Positions 1 to 12,800 of a DNA stretch of 64,000 nt are shown in pieces; positions within the stretch are counted from its first letter, which is position 1, and each line of letters starts with the position of its first letter. The notes under the pieces are model-generated. The model made no database searches. It was not told the origin of the DNA and was given only the letters and a program-made list of their open reading frames with translations. This DNA comes from Colius striatus. Lineage: Eukaryota > Chordata > Aves > Coliiformes > Coliidae. Both the position numbers and the translations under genes were made by a program. The stretch covers positions 32,839,031 to 32,903,030 of the forward strand of contig NC_084790.1 in NCBI RefSeq assembly GCF_028858725.1, in the 5' to 3' direction.

Positions 1-657
1 TCCATAATATAAGACATATTTGCACTAAATTAATTTTTACAATTTGCAACTGCCACATCTTTGCTGCTTCAGGAATTGCTTAGGTACTTCCTTTTCATTT
101 TTGCAACAACGCATATTGCCTCTCATATATACAGGCATGCGCTGTTATGCATTAGTGCCATCTTAAAATTTTTAATCCAAGAAAGCTTTGGATCTAGCTT
201 CTCTACTTTCTTCTAACAAAGCCAAATATGTACACTGAACTTTGGCAGAAAGGAGTAGAGGCTCTCAAGTAAGATATATGCATCTGTAACTTCTGAAACC
301 CGCTCTCCTTCAGCTGAAATTAAAAGAAAACTTTACCTGTGAGATCTGGTATTAAAAAATTAAGAATTCATTCTATTATTTTAAACAATACATTACTTCA
401 AGCTTAGAAGCTTCAGGAAAGGATGTAAATAAGAAATTCAGCTTACAAAGGATGTCACAGATTTTTATCAGTTGCTTGGGTGGAAACAGACATGGATCTT
501 CAGGTAGATATTAGATATGTGAACTTGGGTGTCAAATTCTCCATTACTACCTTTCTTCAAAGAAAATACTATAATCTCTGTATACAAATGAGACAGATTA
601 CAAGAAAGATACTGCAGGTAGATTTTAATGGATAAAAAGTATTAAGAAGGTAATAAC

Positions 658-818
658 CTTGCATCTGATGTCCAGTTTTCTGTTTCCACATGATACAAAA
701 ATTTCTCTTGTTGTACAGAAATAATCTTTCCCTTTCGGACAACAGTGACTAAAGGAAACCCTTTCTGCAGAATCCAAGTTTTCATCAACTTTTTTACATC
801 TAGTGTTCCGTTGGTAAT
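658..818 (-). CDS. LNPEP: LNPEP exon 10
   Basis: Coding residues 596-649 (161 nt, ends in phase 2 inside an Arg codon). Acceptor is a cag at 821-819 and donor GT is 657-656. The peptide begins [10 protein letters not shown] and contains [10 protein letters not shown], the family's conserved segment after the catalytic domain where the beta-sandwich domain begins. It is the last LNPEP exon in the window; I searched 1-640 on the minus strand for the expected next exon (a segment with Leu-Trp-His-Ile-Pro) and did not find it. Confidence 0.95.
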
Positions 819-3800
819 CTGTAAAGAACATAACAGGAAAGTAGAAAATGGTGAATATCTTGAAATCTTTCTCCTTAACTTACCAAGTAAGTAGTAGATG
901 CTTCTGCATCTATAAACAATCACTTGGACACTGAGCTCTGAAATTTCATGAGCAACAACTTAGGGGAGCAAGTGGGTTTTGTTTTCTTAAATTGAGAGTA
1001 TCCTGGACAGGCAGTGGAAAGACAAATTGGAAACACCAAATAGACTGAACTGGTATGCCATGAAAGTGGAGAAGAGAATGTTACAGAAAAGAAGGCTATG
1101 GTAAGCTCCCATGCTCCCTCCTACCCTTTCTATTTCCTTATAGGTATTCTGATGTTGTGAGGCTGTTTCAGGTTAAAGATCTTGATTTAATTCTGAAACG
1201 AATATTAGAAAAATAATTAAAGTGACAGGGTTTGTGTAACAAAAATAGCATACTCTTTACGATTTTTCTTTTTTTTAAATCCCCTCTACCCCTCACCATC
1301 ATTTGCACAGCTTAACTCCCAAACTCTCCTAATCTTTCAGGTACTGTTTGTACTACAATATTTCCACTGAGGGACAAGCACTTTTTAATATCTACATATA
1401 ACTGCTTCGTTATCAGCAGAGATGAACATCCAATGTAAAAAAGACACCACATCCTCTAACTCAATGAAAAGATATTTTAGGTTGAGCTATCAGGAACATA
1501 AGGAAATCAATATATCCTTATTCAAGTCACATTTATCTTCCACTAACCTGTATCATGTCTATCTCAAGCTTACCTCATCAGCATCTTACTGCCCACTGTT
1601 CTCTGTTCAAGCCAACAACAACATGTACAGTTTATACTCATGGCAAAATACTGTATTATTTATGTAGTAAAGATCACAAACTTTCAGTAGAGGTTTTGAT
1701 TCCAGGTAAGCAATTCTCTACCAAAAGTTTAAAATTTATGGAATTTGAAGTGTACATAGTTTTTAACTTTTTACATACTCCCCAAAAGCAGTCTTGGCTA
1801 AATCCTCTTTCTCCATCTCATTACCACAAGCTAGCATTGTTACTACAATGTTACATTATGCAATGGCTTAATAAATTGCCCAAGGTGTGCTCTCCTTTCT
1901 CTTGCCACTATCTTTTCCTTTCCTTCCTGTTATACTTTCAAACTACCAAGAAATCCATATTATTAATGTCAGCCAGATGAAAAAAGCAAAGCAAACCAAC
2001 AAAAAAACACCCCAAGCCAAACCCAAGATGAAAGGAATGTTAAGAGATCAGGGAACTAGTTAGGTCTAACACTTGCACCTTTTTAACTTGTCTGTTTCAC
2101 ATCTCAGTCTTTCTGTGCTGATAACTGGGAGCCAACTAAAGATTGGCAGAAATATTTGTGACTAATTTGTACAGAGTCTTGAGTAGACTGGAAATTTGCT
2201 CCACTGAAATAATTCTATTCCAAAATAGAAGTCCTGGTAATCACCTGAAATTAAACCAATTCATTAGAAATTATAGAATCATAGTTTCATCACAGCAAAA
2301 ATTTTATTGGTGTCAATTGATTTTGACGTATCTATCTTTGAGCAGTAGCTCCTAACTCCTAACCAAAGAATGCATGAAAGTGACTTCATTCTTCAAGGCC
2401 AGGTGTACAAAAATTTTGCTTCCCATGTTATAAATTTTTCTTTTATTTTCATGCAGTTTTCTCATCTTCACTCCAACTATGATTGTCAATTTCCATAGAG
2501 AATATTCAGACTTAAGAAATGACTGTGCAATTTGCTGTGTGGAGAGAAAAAAGTTATGATCAAAGAAAGGGCCATTTTCAAACAGTCAGGCTAGGCACAA
2601 TTAATGGGGGAAATAACAAACTGTGAGGACTGGCTGATTTACCAGAAGGCTGTGCTACCTTTCAGCAGAATCTTGACTGGCTTAAGAGCTGTAGAGAGGG
2701 GAATCTCATGAGGTTCAACAAACATAAGCGCAGAATCCTGCACCTGGGAAGGAACAGTCCCATGCAGCAGTACAGGCTGGGGATTGACTTGCTGGAAAGC
2801 AGCTCTGCGGAAAGAGACCTGGGAGTCCTGGTTGATAATGAACTAACCATGAGCCAGCAATGTGCCCTCATGGCCAAGAAGGCCAATGGCATCTTGGGAT
2901 GCATCAAGAAGAGTGTGTTCAGCAGGTTGAGGGAGGTTCTGCTCACCCTCTACTCTGCCCTGTTGAGGCCCCATCTGGAGTCCTGTGTCCAGTTCTGAGC
3001 TCCCCAGCTCAAAAGGGACAGGGAACTTCTTGAGAGAGACTTCTTACGAGGAAAGACTGTGGGAACTGGGGCTATTCAGCCTGGAGAAGAGGAGACTGTG
3101 GGTGGATCTCATTAATATTTACAAATATCTAAATGTTGGATGTCAGGAGGTTGGTACATTCCTTTATTGTGTTGTATCTGGTGACAGGACAAGGGGTAAT
3201 GGGATGAAGCTGGAACACAAAAAGTTCCATTTAAACATAAGGAAAAACTATTTTACTGTGAAGATGAGATAGCACTGGCACAGGCTGCCCTGGGAGGTTG
3301 TAGTGTCTTCTTCTCTGGAGGTCTTCAAAATCCACCTGGACATGTTCCTGTGCGACCTGATCTAGGTCGACCTGCTTTGGCAAGGGGATTGGACTAGATG
3401 GTCTCTAAAGGTCCTTTCCAACCCCTACCATTCCATGAAAATTATAGAGACATGGTGGGATAGGTCATATGACTGGAGTACTGTCATGGAGGGCTACGTA
3501 CTTTTAAGAAAACACAAGTCAGCAAGACAAGGTGGTGGAGTTGCTCTTGATGTGAGAGAGCAACTGGAAGGTAGTGACCTCTGCCTAGTTGGGGATGAAA
3601 GTTTATAGGTGACAGTTAAGGATCAAGCTAACGTGAGTGACATTGTTGTGGGAATTTACTACACACTACCTGATCAGGAAGTCAGTGAGGCTTTCTACAG
3701 ATAGCTGAAAGGAGCCTCACAATCCCAGGCCCTGGTTCTCACAGTGGCCCTCAACCACTCAAGATATCTGCTAGCTAAGCATACACAGCCCAGCATGTTC

Positions 3801-6800
3801 ACATAGTACACTGATCACAACTTCCTACCACAGGTGGATGAGAAGCCAAGAGTAAGGGTGTATTGTTGGACTTGTGCTAACAAATACAAAAGGTCTAGCT
3901 GGGGATGTGAAGGTTGAGGCCTGCAGTGACCATGTGATGGTGGAGTTCAGGATCCTGCATGGAAGAAGCAGTGTATTAAGCTGTGTTGTGACCCTGGACT
4001 TCAGAAGAGCTAACTTTTGCCTCTTCAAAAATCTGCTTGGAGGAATCTCATGGGCTAGGACTCTAGATCGGTTGACAACAAAGCTGGCTAATTTTCAAGC
4101 TATGTTTACTCCAAGTCCAAGATTGGTGCATCCCCATAAGTAAAAAGCAAGCAAGCAACCAACCAAAAATCACGAAAACAAGGTAAGAAACTTTCATGAA
4201 TTAACAAGGAGATTCTGAAACAATTCAAATGGAAGAAATAAGACTATGGAATGTGGAAAAAAGGCCTGATCAGTTGGGAAGGGTATAGGAATGTTGTCAG
4301 AGTATGGAGGGATCAAAAAAGGAAGGCTAAAGCCCTCTTGGAATTAAATCTGGCAAGGGAAGTAAAAGAAAACAGGAAAGACTTCTTCAAGGATATTATA
4401 GGAATATAACAGGAAGCAATAGGAAGGCTAGGGAGACTGTGAGCCCATTGCTGAACGTGGTGGGTGCCCTGCTGACAGAGGATACAGAGAAAGGGGAGCT
4501 ACTGAACTCTGTGTTTGATTCAGTCTTTACTCCTAAGGCCAAACCTCAAGAAGCCCAGACCCTTGGAGGATAGAGAAAAATCTGGAGAAAGGAGGACTCT
4601 CCCTTGGTTGAGGAGGATTGGGTTACGGATCTATTAGGCAAGCTGGACACCCACAAATCCATGGGTCCTGATGGAATGCACCCAAGAGTGCTGAGGGAAC
4701 TGGCTGATGTTATTGCTAAGCCACTCTCCATCATTCTTCATCAATCGTGGAGCACAGGTGAGGTGCCTGAGGAGTGGAGGAAGGCTAATGTTACTCCAGT
4801 CTTCAAAAAAGCACAAAGAATAACCCTGGAAATTACAGGCCAGTCAGCCTGACCTCCATTCTTGGAAAGGCAATAAAACAGATCATCCTGGATGTCATCT
4901 CTAAGCACATGAAGGAAAAGAAGGTTATCAGTAAGCAACATGGATTCACCAAGGGGAAATCCTGCTTGACTAACCTGATATATACCTCATATATATATAT
5001 ATATACATATATACACACATATAAGGTATATAGAAGGTATAATTGTCTGTCAAGATGAGGGGAGAGCAGTGGATGTCATCCACCTTGACTTCAGCAAGGC
5101 CTTTGACACTGTCTCCCATAACATCCTCATATGTAATGTGAAATCCTGCATCTAGCAACAGTTAAGCCCTCACATTAAGTGAATATGAGGCATCTGTGTG
5201 GTCTCCCTAGCCACTCTAGATGGATATCCTGTGGTATGTTCTCCACATGCGCATAACTGAAAATGGTTGGTGAGGAGGTTCTTTTTTGCAGATGCTAAGG
5301 AAAGGAAAGTCTATTCTGCACTATAAAAATCACTACACAAAACTAGAAGAGTTCTCATTCACAATCAAGTGAGAGTCTGATATCACTAGTAATCCATCAC
5401 CAGGTGGAAAACTGTGACTGTGTATGACTAACACATAAATTTATAGACACTTGTGATAGCTGAGAATAACTAACAGTGTCTCTAGTTTTGCAGAAACTTA
5501 AATATCATTAGATGCTGTGAACCAAAGCAGTATTCTGCCTAAAACTCAGCATTTTTGATGGAACCTCATTTATCTTTCAGAGACTTTAATAAGCAATATG
5601 CAGCACACACACAATCACAGGTAAAACTCTTCTTTTGACTGCCCTGACAATTCCTGGGGATACTCAGCAGCTCTTTCTTGTTGGGATCGCTCCCCCCTTG
5701 CACTCGCACCCTCTTGCATGCATACTCTCTCATTCTTGTACACTCCTCCCTGTCCCCTCCCTTATGCTCTCTCTCCTGCACTCTCACTTATGCAGTCTCT
5801 TCTCTCTCCTTCACATGGGCCCCTCAGTCTTGGGCTCTGCAGCTCCTCCACAGTACGACTCTCTCCTGCCCACGTCTTTGCTTTCTTGTGCCCTCATTCT
5901 TTCTCTGTACAACAACTTTGATCAGATACAGTCTTATGCCTGACTTACCATTTGAGAGCTGCTGAACTAAACCGTCCCTTATGAACTCTTTTCCTACAAT
6001 CCCAGAATTATTCTTGAAACAGAAGCTGTCACTGAAAGTTACACTAGCAGAGAGTATGTAAAGATCTCTACAGAGGCTGGTTTCAACTATTACTTGAAAG
6101 TAAAGTTTTGACCCACATTAAGATGACTATTATTATTCCAGTGCTAACACACTAAAAACAGAATTCTAGAGAGGATATGTACACATAACATACACATAAA
6201 CAAGGAAACAAATTTTAAAAATCACAACACACTTTGAAAAGTGAAAAGAATCCCAAACAATGGATACCTCATTCATGCTGTCCCACAAATCATCACTCTG
6301 GGCAGATCCATAGTTGTGATTATGCAAGTATACCACAATGCCAGCTTGGAAAACATCCTTAGTAAGATAGTGCCTCAGCATCAAAAGAAGTGAAGCTCCC
6401 TTTAGGGAGGGGAAAAAAAAGAAAACAAGCAGTAAAGTTATACAACTTACTGAAGCATATGGATATTATAGCTCTTTCAGAGTACAAGTATAACTCAGAA
6501 GCTGGCAGATTTTTTTTCCCAAACAATATCATTTGAATAATTATCCTAACACTTATTTGCCTTGAAAAAAACATTAAAAATGTATCATAAACACCAAATA
6601 CAGTTACAAAACCATAATAACTAAATGCATTTTATTAATAAATAGTATTATAAAAGTAATTAACATAATTATTTATAAAATAATGTATTTTTTCTCATCT
6701 GCTTTGGAAAACAATATTTTTTTAATATTTCAAAGACTCAAAATACAGTTACAAAACAACCTAACAGAGCTTAACATTTTCTTCCACTTAATAACACTGT

Positions 6801-9800
6801 GGAATAATCACCAGAGGTGATTTATTAATACTTAATGAGACATTGAAACTAAAGTGTCATCCGCATTTTAAGAGAGGGCACACCACTAAAGGAACTTTCA
6901 AGATGGAATGCAGCGGATTACACGGAATTTGTTCTGTTCCATACTTCCCCAAGCAACATAACCTGCAACCTTGGACACTGGCAACACCAGGGGAGCTTGG
7001 TATATATGCTGACTAGAAGAGAAACAGCATGGACGATGCAGCAGGGTGAAGACAACATGGACAGGTTCCGTGATATCGCTGCAGGGATTGAAGCCTGATG
7101 GTACCATAGAACTAATGAGCAGCGTAGCTGCTATCCTGAGCAAAGTCCTTGACTCAGCAATGAATTGTTTGGAAACATGTAAATATCAGGCAAGTGTCAG
7201 GTCAGTCTGTCCCTTGAGATGACAAAGATGATTAACTAATGACCTTCTAATCAGGAGTAACTGTGCTTGAAGAGCAAAATATAGGAAAATGACTGTGTAA
7301 TTGAAATCATGTTCTTTAGCTGAGCTTAGCTTATTATAATATCATCATAATATCAAAACATCCTGAAAATATCCACTTCTGAGGTGTGACCACCCCTCAC
7401 TGAAACTTTACACCCATTATGATCAAGTATGTATGACTAGAGTCACTCAAGCTCTACCTAGAAGTAAAAAATAGTACAAATATTGCTTAATAGAGGAGGG
7501 ACATCAGGGGAAGACACCATCATAGATGAGCTGAGAGGGCCTCATTACTGCCTTCTGGTATCAGTTGATGGTTGAATCTGTCTTTCCACCACAGGAAAGC
7601 CAGCTGGGTGAGATTCAAACACTCAGCTATACCGAGTGCTTTCCCTGGAAACCTAGAAACTTCTATAATGCCATTTCATATTTTAACGTGCTACAGTCTC
7701 CAGCCGTGTTATTCATATCCTTCGCATTTGCAAGTGCTTTTGCAGACAGTGTGTTTATCATTGGTAATTCAAGAGAATCTGCACTTCTGTTGCTTCAGTA
7801 AACCCCGCTACTCATTAATCTAGCTGTGAGAGTTGTCACTGAACACAACCAAACTTCTTACATGTGGCTGTGCTCATTCATGAATGCGACTGGACTGAAG
7901 GTGCATCATGCTAGTAGTGTATTTGTAATAGTTTGATATATCAAATGTTACTGGATTTATAGCACCAAATCACTCAGAATCTAAGCCCTGTGGGTTTATT
8001 TTCTAACAAAGTCCTTTAACCTTTAACAACCATTTAAAAAATATTGCCTTTTTACTGCTAAGTCTGTTGGTTGCCATATTTCATTAGCAATAATCTGTGG
8101 TATGGTACACTTCTAAGACAGTGCTTAAGAGTTATATGAACTGTGGTTCTATTAAAAAAGACCCTAAAAGAAAAAGATGAGAGACATCTAGTAGGCTGGA
8201 ATTGACTGTAGAAGGACAAGTGCATTTTGACAGTGTTTAAATATATCTTTCTTTTTTTAAAAAAGTAGCAATTGAGTAGTCTTAGCATCAAAGTGGCCAA
8301 GTAGGTGTAGACAGAAAGATGTTGGGTTTTGCTTTCTTTTAAAAATGTCCAATTGTCTTCCACAGAAATGCTTGTATGTCATAGCCACTAAAAAGTAAAT
8401 TGCCTGAGGTCTTTCCTACTGGATAACTGAATGCAGATGAGAAGCCACAAACCACAAAAAGTTTAAAGACGCACTTCATATTTTTAGTACTATTTCTGAG
8501 AAAGGATCTAGAAAAGGAAGACTTTAATGGGAGCATGTATGGTTCTTAGACATTATAAATTCAAGATTTCGAATTTAAGTAACATCTTTGCTGAAACTGA
8601 AGAGCCTGGTTAATGTAATTATTCATGAAACCAGAATTTTCCTTCAATAAGTTTCCTCTGGTAAGGAATATCCCTTATTAAAGTTTTTAATAATATAGTC
8701 ATAGTTTCTTCTCTTGCATGTATCTGTACTTAAGCTATAGCTCTATACTTTTCTTACTGTCATATCCTCTCAAACACTTTGTTGTTGCCAAGTGGATTGT
8801 TGTGCTGCCCTTGAGTATTAGGTTTACCAAGAGCCTGCAAAACAACCAGGTCAAAGATAACTTTGTATAATCATTCCCACTGCAGACAGTTAAATGTAGA
8901 GGCCACCTACTAATCTGTATCAGCTGGTAGTATAGAAAAACAAAGCAAGTTGTACAATTCAAGCTGATTATGGAGCATGTCGCAACTGTCCTCCCAAAAA
9001 AGTTGCCACAAGCATTAGCTAAGATATAGGGCCAAGAGAAGTGCAAAACATGAATGAATGAATGCATGAATGAAAGAGCTATGCAATGAAGCATAGAAAG
9101 TAGACATGAAAAAAATGTTTCTGACAATGTAAGGGTAAAACTTATTTTGGTTAGCTCCTAAACTCAAAAGGTATAGGTTGCAATGTTTTATTCAGACTGT
9201 ACAGATATTTACTAGTAGTAATTAATTAATTCTCCAAATATAACACTTTACTAGTTGACAGAAACTCCAGCCCCATTACTTATTAGACTATTTCCATTAA
9301 AATTATATAGAGGAGATTTGATCAGATAAAGTATGATAGAATCATTATCTCTGAAGTTAGTTTGCTACAGACATGATTGTGCATGATGCATAGCTTCGAG
9401 AAACTTACCAAAAAGGGTATTATTTGAGATAGCAACTCTGAAGCAAGAAACAACAGCCATGCCTTTTGATATACAGCTTAGAGAAACCAAATCCATCTCA
9501 CAACCAAGGGAAGCTGAAAATGACACATCTCTGTTCTTGTACTTCAGAAAACAGAGACCAAAATAAACAGAAACCCATCACTGTTTTAAGTCCATTTGGC
9601 ACCTCAGACTACTCAAGGATGACAGATATCATGTGTTGGACAGTTGAGATTTGCAAAAGGAAATCAAAAGGAGCCAAACTGAGTCAGTTGTGAGAACTGT
9701 ATCCCACTGAGCAGAGGAAGATGTAGTAATTAACTTCTAATTAGCACTAGCTGTCCCTATGGTTTCTTATTACACAGGAAGTACAAGCATACACAACTAG

Positions 9801-12800
9801 TGGGGAGGGGGAATGGCAGCTAATTCAAAGGATATGAAAGGATTTCCTCCAATAATACCAAAATCATGGGACATGGTATATAAAAACCCAAGACAATATG
9901 AGTAAAAATTGGGCAATAACAGATATTTTGCCCCCCATGCATTTTCAAGTGAGGTACTGTGAACCTATAAAACATAAATCTCACACACAACTCTCACTAG
10001 ACATAAGAAATAATCAAGTCATAGACAACCAGTGAAACAATTTTACATTCCAGATTCAAGCCTCCAGCTCAAGAAGTCTCTAAAATACTGTTTTTTAAAA
10101 GCAGAGGGAGTATAAAAAGGAGCGATTGCTTCAGTCAGAACTTTGTTATTACCCTTTTCTTCAGTACTTGTTACAGTCTGCTATCAGAAAAAGAATCTAT
10201 GTCTAATTGGATCTTTGGTTTCACACTTACATTTTCTGGATGTGGTGAAGCATGTACCAAGTGGAAAGATGTTAAGGACACAAATATACGTACATAATCT
10301 TTCCTTAATTAAAAGATATGTAGATGCTCAAAAACACTATTGAGAGATCTGCATTGTTTGTGCTAGGTGTAAATTGCCTCAAACAATTGTCAATACATGT
10401 CTCTTTACTCATGATTCCATATTCATGTTTTCAATAGTTAAAATATCACTTTCCAAGTACTTCCTAATATTTATTAAGTTACCTTGATATAAGAAAGTGC
10501 ATCAAACATTTCTTCAATTTGCTCTGAAGACTGAACAGCAGAAGAGACTGGATGTGAAGAATTCAAGGAATCCTTCATCATAGCCTTGAAAATGAAATTA
10601 ACAAAATCTTCATCCTAGAAGAAAAACATTTACAAGCATCTGAGAAGCTAGAACACACATGGTAAGCAGAACAACTAAGGTTGTGTCTTCCATTGGTCTA
10701 ACATGCCATGGTCTAACTCTCCTTCCTGTCAATTGAGGCAGCAATAGAATTGCCAGGGTAGCATTCTAAAATCTAGTTTTTCCCCAACATATTTTAACAG
10801 TGGATTCTCACTGTTGGGTTTCCATTATTATGCAGACTCTTAAGTTCTTGTCTCATGCAAATGAATCACTAGTGCTAGAGAAAATAAACGTATGTACCTA
10901 CCACTAAATATGTGCCGAATTTCAGATTTGGCTCACCAATGTTTTCAGTTAATTGATAGGAATCAGAGAATACAAAACCACTTAGTATGCTTTAATACTG
11001 AAGCATGAACTTTAGAGAAATTACTAGAGTGATGTTTTTGTGAATGTAAACACCATCTTTTCTAGTGATTCCAGTACCAAAGTCTCTTCCTTCTTTTTTC
11101 TAGAATGAAGATATTTTCATTGTTACCAGAAACAAGACAACCCCAAACACCAAAAAGAAGCTGTTTTAGTATTGCCCAAGTCATTTCCTTGAAACTTGAG
11201 TAAACAATTTTCTATAGTTTTCTGTATATAGCAGAAAGTTAAAAAAAAAAATGGAAAAGGTAAGACTTGTATGATACAAAAAAAGTTTAAAATTTTAAAG
11301 CTACTCTTCTTGATTGCAGAGGTTCTGAGTGATTTTTTTTTTAAAAATTTTACCAAAACACATCTTGGCACCACCAACTGGTGAAATTATACATTGGTGA
11401 AGGCATCTTGTCAGGCACCACGAAGTATGCAAATGTTAGATATGCCTCTACCAAAAGATTAGACTAGTTTTGTGTGCTTACTCACCACATACACAACAGA
11501 CAAGCTGAATTGCTCTACAGACATACTTACAGTGTCCATCAACAACCAAGTCAGGCCAAATGAAAACACCTAGCTCCGAGATCCTGTTGAATCAAGCTAG
11601 CAACCCAAGTTTCTTAACACAGTAACAATGGTGATTTAAGGACTCAAAATTCACACTGAGTCAGAATACTAAGAACACAATTCAGCAAGAATGAAACAGT
11701 CAGTACACGTCAGGTTTTTAATCCTATGACTAATACAAATCACATAAGAAGTCTTGAACTTGGTTCCAGAGCTCAGGTATCTCCTCTCTTAGGAGACATC
11801 ATTACCCAGGATGAAAAATTAGTTTCTGCAGTGCCTCCTCTATTTAATTCCACTAATCTTTTGTTTCTCTGCCTGCATGCAGTGGCAGTGATGTTTTACA
11901 GCAATAGCTGGTAGTCTCTCCCTTTGAGAGAAAGGATAAAGTTTGAATCCTTCACATTTCCCAGAATCTGTGTAGTGGTTTTGCCTGAGCCAAGATATGG
12001 TAGTGAGGGTGCTACAGGGGTAGCTTATTTAAACAAAGATCTGCCAGAAGCTTCCCCTCTAACTGACAGGGCTAATGACAGTCATTTCTAAGATGGATCC
12101 TGTAGCTGACTAAGTCCTGGTCAATTACTGACTGAGGTAATGTCTCTGTGAATACGTATTTGAGAAGGGGAAGAAACTGTTGTGCAGCTGCTAAACTTCA
12201 GCAACAACAAGGACTGAGAATGTGAGAACATCTCTGCAGACACCAAGGTCAATGGAGAAGGAGAGGGAGGAGGGTGCTTAGGCCCTGAAAGAAAGATTCC
12301 CCTGTGACCTGTGGTTGAAGACCATGGTGAGGCAGCCATCTCCCTGCAGTCCATGGAGGACTACAGAGGAGCAAAGATCCACTCATAGCCCGTGAAGGAC
12401 CCGATACCAGAGCAGGTGGATGCCTGAAGGAGGCTATGACTCTGTGGGAAGCTCACCCTGCAGCAAGTTCCTGGCAGGACCTGGGAGCTGTGGGGAGAGA
12501 GGATCACAAACCAGAGCAGGTTTGCCGTCAGGACTTTTGGTCCTGTGAGGGAGCCAGGATGGAGCACTCATTACCTGTTCTCCTGGTGGATTACTCATGT
12601 TGGAGCAGAGTGTGAGGAGCTGCCTGCAAGGGAGGCCCCATGCTGAAGCAGTTCATGAGGAACTGTAGCCCATGGAAAAGACCCACACTGGAAAAATTTA
12701 TGAGGGACTGTCTCCCGTGGAGAGGGACCCCACAGTGTAGCAATGGGAAGTGTGAGGCCTCCCTCTGAGAAGAAGCAGCAGCAAAGTCCATCTGTAATGA

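Larger units (their letters stand above)
819..6267 (-). other. LNPEP: LNPEP intron 9
   Basis: 5.4 kb. It is largely taken up by the two CR1 pieces at 2.6-5.14 kb and a pyrimidine-rich stretch at 5.63-5.91 kb. The 0.82-2.59 kb part shows nothing identifiable. Confidence 0.8.

Noticed and set aside
1..640. LNPEP exon 11
   Set aside because: Searched by eye for the expected Leu-Trp-His-Ile-Pro segment on the minus strand; not found, so it lies further left.
5635..5965. Overlapping ORFs of about 100 codons
   Set aside because: All come from a CT-rich low-complexity stretch; no motif.
8735..9127. 130-codon minus-strand ORF in LNPEP intron 8
   Set aside because: No known motif, A+T-rich and Cys/Leu/Ser-rich as expected of random intronic frames.
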